From NCBI GenBank assembly GCA_036555065.1, contig DATBLZ010000129.1:1-41622 (forward strand): 41,622 nt of DNA, given 5' to 3'. The stretch comes from DATBLZ01 sp036555065. GTDB lineage: Bacteria; Pseudomonadota; Gammaproteobacteria; Steroidobacterales; Rariloculaceae. Positions within the stretch are counted from its first letter, which is position 1. Every line of letters starts with the position of its first letter. This document shows, piece after piece, positions 41,020 to 41,622 of this stretch. Below the pieces are notes generated by a model, which had not been told where the DNA came from, made no database searches, and worked only from the letters and a program-made list of their open reading frames with translations. The position numbers and the translations under genes were made by a program.

Positions 41020-41622
41020 TCCACGTGTGACCGCCGCTCGTGAGCGTGAGCTCGTTGTCGATGCCGTGCACATCGAGCACGGCCGCGAGCGCCTCGGAGC
41101 CCGGGCGCGCGAAGTCGTTTTCGCCCGAACAATCCCGCGCTCCAAATCGCGACGTAGCCGAACTCGCCGGGATTCGCGTGAAGACCTGCGTCGTTTGCAT
41201 GCCGCCCATCGAGAGCCCGGAGAGCGCGCGATCACCGGGATTCGTACGCACGCGGAACGTCGTTTCGACGAACGGAATCACGTCGTCCATGAGCTCGGGC
41301 ACGAAGCGCACCTGCGCGGCCGCGAAATCGCTCGGTGTACCGGAGCTCGCGGCGGGCGGCGGCAGGCTGCCGTTCGGCATGACGACGATCATCGGCACCG
41401 CTTTGTCGGCCGCAAGCAGATTGTCGAGCACGAAGCCGGCGCGGCCGATCGTGCTCCAGCCCGAGTCCTCGTCCCCGCCGCCGTGGAGCAGGTACAACAC
41501 GGGATAGTCCGCATCGCCGTCATCGTAACCGGGCGGGGTGTACACGTGTAGGCGGCGCTGCATTCCGAGCGTCGACGATGCGTACCAGACCTCGCGAATC
41601 GTGCCGTGCGGCACGACTTGAT
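40970..41622 (-). CDS. Alpha/beta-hydrolase esterase, 5' end off-window, with a damaged middle
   Basis: The frame is open to the window edge, reading QVVPHGTIREVWYASSTLG, so the start and any signal peptide lie outside. Esterase (IroE/Fes-like, acetyl-xylan or feruloyl esterase type) segments: MQRRLHVYTPPGYDDGDADY, VLYLLHGGGDEDSGW (oxyanion region), nucleophile Ser in LSGLSMGGMQ, and C-terminal GGHTWINWRRYLNELAPRLF with the catalytic His. Between them the family normally has about 90 residues; here about 55 remain, and 41123-41175 reads the family-like segment GEFGYVAIWSAGLFG only in another frame. One small indel plus a deletion therefore seem to have occurred, with the frame restored after it. 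The acid residue (GENDF) is kept. Activity is doubtful. Confidence 0.75.
   Translation of the reverse strand, partial: QVVPHGTIREVWYASSTLGMQRRLHVYTPPGYDDGDADYPVLYLLHGGGDEDSGWSTIGRAGFVLDNLLAADKAVPMIVVMPNGSLPPPAASSGTPSDFAAAQVRFVPELMDDVIPFVETTFRVRTNPGDRALSGLSMGGMQTTQVFTRIPASSATSRFGARDCSGENDFARPGSEALAAVLDVHGIDNELTLTSGGHTWINWRRYLNELAPRLFR

Overview
The window comes from a high-G+C (by eye, above 60%) proteobacterial chromosome, most likely an uncultured or little-studied gammaproteobacterium. Pointers are a class A penicillin-binding protein of the PBP1B type followed by an LpoP-like TPR lipoprotein, an AsmA protein, MsrQ, a YdiJ-like D-2-hydroxyacid dehydrogenase, and dispersed REP-like palindromes of the CGCGGCTGAAGCCGCTCCCA type known from Pseudomonas and Xanthomonas relatives. 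I saw no rRNA, tRNA, insertion sequence, integrase, phage gene or CRISPR array. Genus cannot be named from the sequence alone.

Layout. 1-3208: start of a divergent membrane-anchored regulator-like protein, then a large FAD/Fe-S dehydrogenase carrying a REP-like element in frame. 3235-4543: an HTH-VOC fusion and a cyclase-family hydrolase. 4585-8184: an ECF sigma factor unit (sigma, membrane anti-sigma, DUF4252, DUF4389, Tat-signal HD-domain protein, PaiB-like flavin protein). 8245-10246: NADPH-FMN reductase, small secreted protein, exported metallo-beta-lactamase-fold hydrolase. 10286-11327: XRE regulator with membrane partner, and a remnant of an LVIVD-repeat gene. 11459-15366: a small unknown gene, then a response regulator-GGDEF-EAL protein, a PAS histidine kinase and a single-domain response regulator. 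15403-21262 (minus strand): LpoP-like lipoprotein, PBP1B and AsmA, with a 35-bp-arm inverted repeat between the last two. 21386-30927: CPA2 antiporter, a TonB-like anchored protein, MsrQ, a tandem HhH protein, an SH3 lipoprotein, a TPR lipoprotein, DUF1993, a cysteine synthase-glutaredoxin fusion and an aldo/keto reductase.

30929-41019 is the most striking part: an apparent multiheme electron-transfer locus. A membrane-anchored ferredoxin/FAD/NAD(P) oxidoreductase is divergent from a co-directional run: CcmI/NrfG-like TPR protein, b-type-cytochrome-like membrane protein, a 21-heme c-type cytochrome built of triheme repeats, a 30-heme cytochrome containing exact 279-bp (93-residue, tetraheme) tandem units, an 854-residue secreted SPOR-TPR-beta-barrel protein ending in Phe, and a lipoprotein. 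I infer an electron path from NAD(P)H or quinol across the inner membrane through 51 periplasmic or extracellular hemes, possibly to the outside via the barrel protein. The cytochrome motifs are directly visible; the route and the acceptor are inference.

The window ends in an esterase gene on the minus strand whose middle appears frameshifted and shortened.
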